Source: Coprinus comatus (Eukaryota; Basidiomycota; Agaricomycetes; Agaricales; Agaricaceae). From it: a stretch of DNA of 64,000 bases. The notes beneath the pieces are model-generated. The model made no database searches. It saw nothing but the letters and a program-made list of their open reading frames with translations, and was not told the DNA's origin. Numbering within the stretch: position 1 is the stretch's first letter; each line of letters opens with the position of its first letter. Location of the stretch: positions 744,001 to 808,000 of the forward strand of contig JAWPGT010000010.1 in assembly GCA_034638255.1 (NCBI GenBank), read 5' to 3'. Position numbers and translations under genes: made by a program. This document shows, in pieces, positions 60,224 to 64,000 of this stretch.

Positions 60224-63200
60224 ATGAATATCCCAACACACAACACACACAACCCTCCACACTCTCAGCCACAGTCTCTCCCAACTTTCAAGGCTCCTGC
60301 TCACAAACATGCACACCATCTCCACTCAATTCCTCCCAGGGAGAAGAGCACAAGGACCCTTATCATAGACCATATGCTCTGGGTACATGCACGTACTCGC
60401 TTTGCACAGGCGAGGGCCGAGCTTGGCATGACAGATCGCACAGGCGGTCCTTCCAGCCAGAACTACACACACAGACGTCGTCCAGAAAACTATGATGAAG
60501 ACGATGAGGCTCTTTCCGAAGGCGAAGATCTTCTCTTTCTTAAAACCCGTGCGGGATGGCCCGGTCCAACCCACGACGACGACGACGCTGCTCATCTCAG
60601 TAAACAAGACCTTACCCTTGCCAGAAGTCTTAGATTACGTGCCGAGGGCTTGGAAAGTGTAATTACTTCAATGCTCGACCAGCCACCTCCACACCATCCT
60701 TCTGCAGACGATGATTTTGCTCTTTCTTCTTTTCCGTCTTCTTCCAACCCTGTAAGGACAGGAATGCACCCACACACACTTCCGAACGGTGTTCGTCTAC
60801 GGCTTGCTTTTGGTACTATTATAAATGATCTCTTCGCTCGTCAAGCTCCTCCCCAACCCTACCGCCACACTCATCCCGCAAAACCACAAGAAGATCATCC
60901 ACATCACTATCACCATCATCACCACTCTCTGGCAGATTTACCGGATGCTATACTTGCACTGGTCCCTGTTTCCGGTGCTTTTTATTTAAATGATCATGAC
61001 CACACGAGCCCTACCTCATCAACATCACCTTCGCCGCCCTCTTCATCTACCCTGCACCATCAACCAAAATTAGGATATACCACGCACACGAGCAAGAATA
61101 CCCACTCTTATACCGTACGCATTATCTCCACAAAAACATTCTATTATCCACTCTTGTCTTCCCATTTACTGACATTCAAATGTATTTATAGCCTGCTACG
61201 AAATATCGACCATTACCTTCTCAACGTGCGCTTTCATACTACGATTGTGGAAATCCTACAACTTCAAGTTCATCATCCACACCTTCATTAAGATGTCCTC
61301 GTCATTTATCAACTGGTTGTGAGGTTTGCGTAGAAGCTAGGGCTATTTCGAGATCGAATGTTCCTAAAACTTCACCTTCTCGTGTTCAACAAACTACTTC
61401 ATCTTCATCATCTGCGCAACAACACCATAATAGGACGACTAGTATGGGATCTAATGGTGCCAGTGGTAGCGGTACTGGACCAGGTCTCGGTCCCGGTCAT
61501 GGTCCTGGTCCTGGATTTGGCTATGGATATGGTGGTAGTGGGATGAGTGGAGGAGCAATAACGGGTTGGCAAGATGGAAGTGGGATTGGATCTGGATTGT
61601 TAAGACCTGGTATTAAAGGGAGTTCATTGAGAAGACATGTGTATGATGATGAAGGGAAAGGAACTGGATTTGGGAATACAAAGTTGGCCAAGTTGATTCC
61701 TAGATTTTTGAGACTTTCGGCGTTGGTTGCTGTGGAATTGGGAATAGAAGCTAAAGATGCTGTTAGCCCTAGTTCTAATTCTGGTCCCAGTGCTAGCGCT
61801 GGTGGTTCTGGTGTTAATATTGGTGAAGGTGGTAGTGGTGAAAGAGAAAGGAGAAAAAGTTCAACACCTATGCCTTCTTCACCTTCTTTAAATCGGATAA
61901 ATCAAACTCCTACGCAACAACAACATCAACGAACGTTTTCTCAAACATCATTATCTTCACAAACGCGAACTCCTCAACATCAACAGCAACATTTACATAC
62001 CCATACACCTAATTCATCAAAAACTCCTATTAGTCCTCAACAAAACCAAAACCAAAACCAAAACCAAACCGCACACCAAAATCAACAAAAAGAAAAAGAA
62101 AAAGAAAGGAGAGTGTTATTAGAAAACGCATTAATTCCAACTAGAGAATGGTATATGTTACTTGCAGGATTATTGACTAGAGCTGTATTGGAAGGGTATT
62201 TGACTGCTGGATGGTGTGGATGTAAAAGTGTGGAAAGTTTGTTGTTGGTTGGGATTGGTTTGGATGTTGGGTTTTGGGAGAGGAAGAAGAGGAGAATGGG
62301 TAGGAGAAGTACGAGTACGAGTAAGAGTAGGACTAGAAGAAAGAGAGGTGAGAGTGGGAGTGGGAGTGGAGGAGAGGAACGAGAAAGGGAAGGTGTTAAG
62401 CTGGAGGATGTTGAGAAGGGTGTTGGTGGTGATGAGGAAGGTGAACATGAACATGATAATATAGAGGACGAACGTGGAGATGATGACGAGGATGATGAAG
62501 ATGAAGATGAGCATGACGATGGTGATGATAATGATGATGAGGATGAAGATGGAGACGACGAAGAAGATCTATTGAATTTCATTCATAATGAAGAAATGGA
62601 ATTTACAGAATTTGATCCTGATGGATTACCAAGTTTAATTGAAGCGGTTAGAGTTTTATTCCCGGGTTTGAATGGGAAACAAAAGGAATCAATGTCAACG
62701 TCAATATCCACGTCCACTTCGGACCCTTCAACAACAACGTCAACTTCGAATTCAAATTCAGGTTTAGTTTCAATGGGTATAGATAGATCTAGTTCCACAG
62801 AACCGGCATCGGTATTGAGCATGAAAAGAAAAAGTGTTGCTGAGGAGGAATATGAAGTTGAGATGTATGAACGATTGAGAAGGGTATGTATTTCCTATAC
62901 ATTTATTCCTTTTTTTCTAACCAAACTATTTTTGACAGTTCTATGATATTCCGAATTCAACGCCAGATTTGTTAACTCATATGGAAGATTTGGCTTGGTC
63001 TTATCCTGCTGAACCTGTTGAAAGATCTGCTTTGAGATTTTGTGAAGCTGTTGCTAAGTGGAGAGGAAAACCAGAATTGGAAACTGTATGTTTCTTTCTT
63101 TCTTTCTTCTTCCAATAACAAATCTGAATCTCACGCGTTTGTTCTCTTATTATTAGTACAAGAAGAAAACACCATTATCACCAAACATGGGAGGAATGTC

Positions 63201-63927
63201 AATCGATTCATTAGTTCATTCAAATCCTACAAGTCCAGTTTTGGTTAATTCTGTTGTACCTGGAAGAACCACAGCAACAACAACGGCAACTGTAGCTTCA
63301 CTTGGATCAATGTTTCAACAAACGTTACAACAACATCAAGATAAATTAGGACAAGGAAAGGAAAGTAGAAGAAAACCTAGGAAACCTAGTATTGATGTTT
63401 ATTTTGCTTCTCTTTCTTCTACCATTGGAGCTGGTGGTGAAGGAGGTTCGAATGAGAATTCACCTTTGAAAAATCTAGTATCGCCTTCGATGGGGGAAAT
63501 ATCAATGACGACTCCGCCTAGATTAGGAAGTAGTGGTGGTGGCGGTGGTATGAACGCTAGTGGTGGTAGTGGTAGTGGTAGTGGTAGTGGAATGGATATG
63601 GGAGGATTGATGGGAATGAATGTTAATATGAATAATATGAATACGATGGCAGGGTTGATGGGAATGAATATGGGAATGGGGGGGATTAATCCTTTAAGTG
63701 GGATTGGGATGGGTTCGATGGGATTAGGAATGGGTTCGATGGGGATGAATATGGATATGGGATTGGGTGGGATGGGGATGAACATGAATGGATTGGGGAT
63801 GGGGAATTTGGGATTGGGGATGAGTGGGACTGTGGGAGGAGGAGGAGTGTTGAAGAGAGGAAGAGAGGAAGGTGCTGGCGTTGAAGATGGGAGAGAGGAA
63901 GGTGCGAAGAGGTTACAGATGAGATGA
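60224..63927 (+). CDS. large low-complexity protein of unknown function
   Basis: I do not recognise the family. Four exons (60224-61114, 61192-62883, 62939-63085, 63157-63927) give about 1,166 aa. The N-terminal part (REKSTRTLIIDHMLWVHARTRFAQARAELGM) and segments such as RLRLAFGTIINDLFARQAP, LVPVSGAFYLND, TREWYMLLAGLLTRAVLEGYLTAGW and FYDIPNSTPDLLTHMEDLAW look folded and conserved. Between them are a Gly/Ser/Pro run, Gln/Asn runs, a basic Arg/Ser/Thr run, and a long Asp/Glu tract near residues 710-750. The C-terminus is a Met/Gly/Asn repeat (GMGSMGLGMGS, MNMNGLGMGNLG). No signal peptide or membrane span. A nuclear or scaffold role is possible but is only a guess. Confidence 0.8.
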
Positions 63928-64000
63928 GATGATGTTTCTATTTAAACTCTTCGCTCTATCCCCCCCTCTCTCTTTCCGATATGATCTGTTCTTTTTTATT

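Noticed and set aside
60326..60607. Minus-strand frame of 93 codons over the N-terminus of the long protein.
   Set aside because: No domain, and it lies opposite a well-supported coding exon.
62082..62582. 166-codon serine/proline-rich frame on the minus strand.
   Set aside because: It is the complement of the acidic and Arg/Ser tracts of the long plus-strand gene.

Overview
This is a nuclear window from a filamentous basidiomycete, most likely an Agaricomycete. The genes are dense, with many introns of about 48-70 nt (GT/GC donors, short branch sites, YAG acceptors). Typical families are present: alcohol oxidase, GH10 xylanase, a TEA factor, a divergent G-alpha, DUF4238. I spliced the genes by hand. 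For nearly all of them the exon lengths sum to a multiple of three and the family motifs run through the junctions; exceptions are stated. The species cannot be named from the sequence.

Layout. 0.9-4.6 kb: a bHLH factor, eIF3j (with an apparent 1-nt frameshift) and head-to-head COQ9. 6-7.9 kb: a multi-pass membrane protein. 8.1-14.3 kb: a tandem array of three DUF4238 genes. 14.7-21.9 kb: housekeeping block with eIF5, tRNA-Thr, capping protein beta, a PPIL3-type cyclophilin and a G-alpha subunit. 22.3-25.8 kb: mobile-element debris, with a TA-flanked MITE, tRNA-Arg with intron, and a nested inverted-repeat element. 28.6-31.3 kb: TAN1 and a TEA transcription factor. 36.2-44.9 kb: a diphosphoinositol-type Nudix hydrolase, a KE4-type ZIP transporter, an HD-domain protein and RFC5. 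45.2-54.8 kb: two tandem alcohol oxidase genes. 55.2-58.9 kb: PEX11 and a secreted GH10 xylanase. 60.2-63.9 kb: a long low-complexity protein of unknown function.

The most notable region is 45.2-54.8 kb. The downstream alcohol oxidase (51.9-54.8 kb) is intact. Its tandem copy has lost two exons and its last exon is split by a 3.45-kb insertion flanked by a TA duplication. That insertion carries a frameshifted Tc1/mariner transposase, itself split by a 608-bp solo LTR with a 5-bp duplication. It also carries an unusual tandem array of about 169-bp units, each looking like a 91-nt exon plus a 64-80-nt intron. Taking each insertion out restores the interrupted reading frame exactly, so the order of events can be read.

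Functional links: alcohol oxidase sits beside PEX11 (peroxisome proliferation) and a plant-wall xylanase, fitting a plant-degrading lifestyle with methanol oxidation. The window is also rich in extreme splicing: exons of 3, 5, 11, 15, 18 and 20 nt, a candidate 2-nt exon, and three GC-AG introns.
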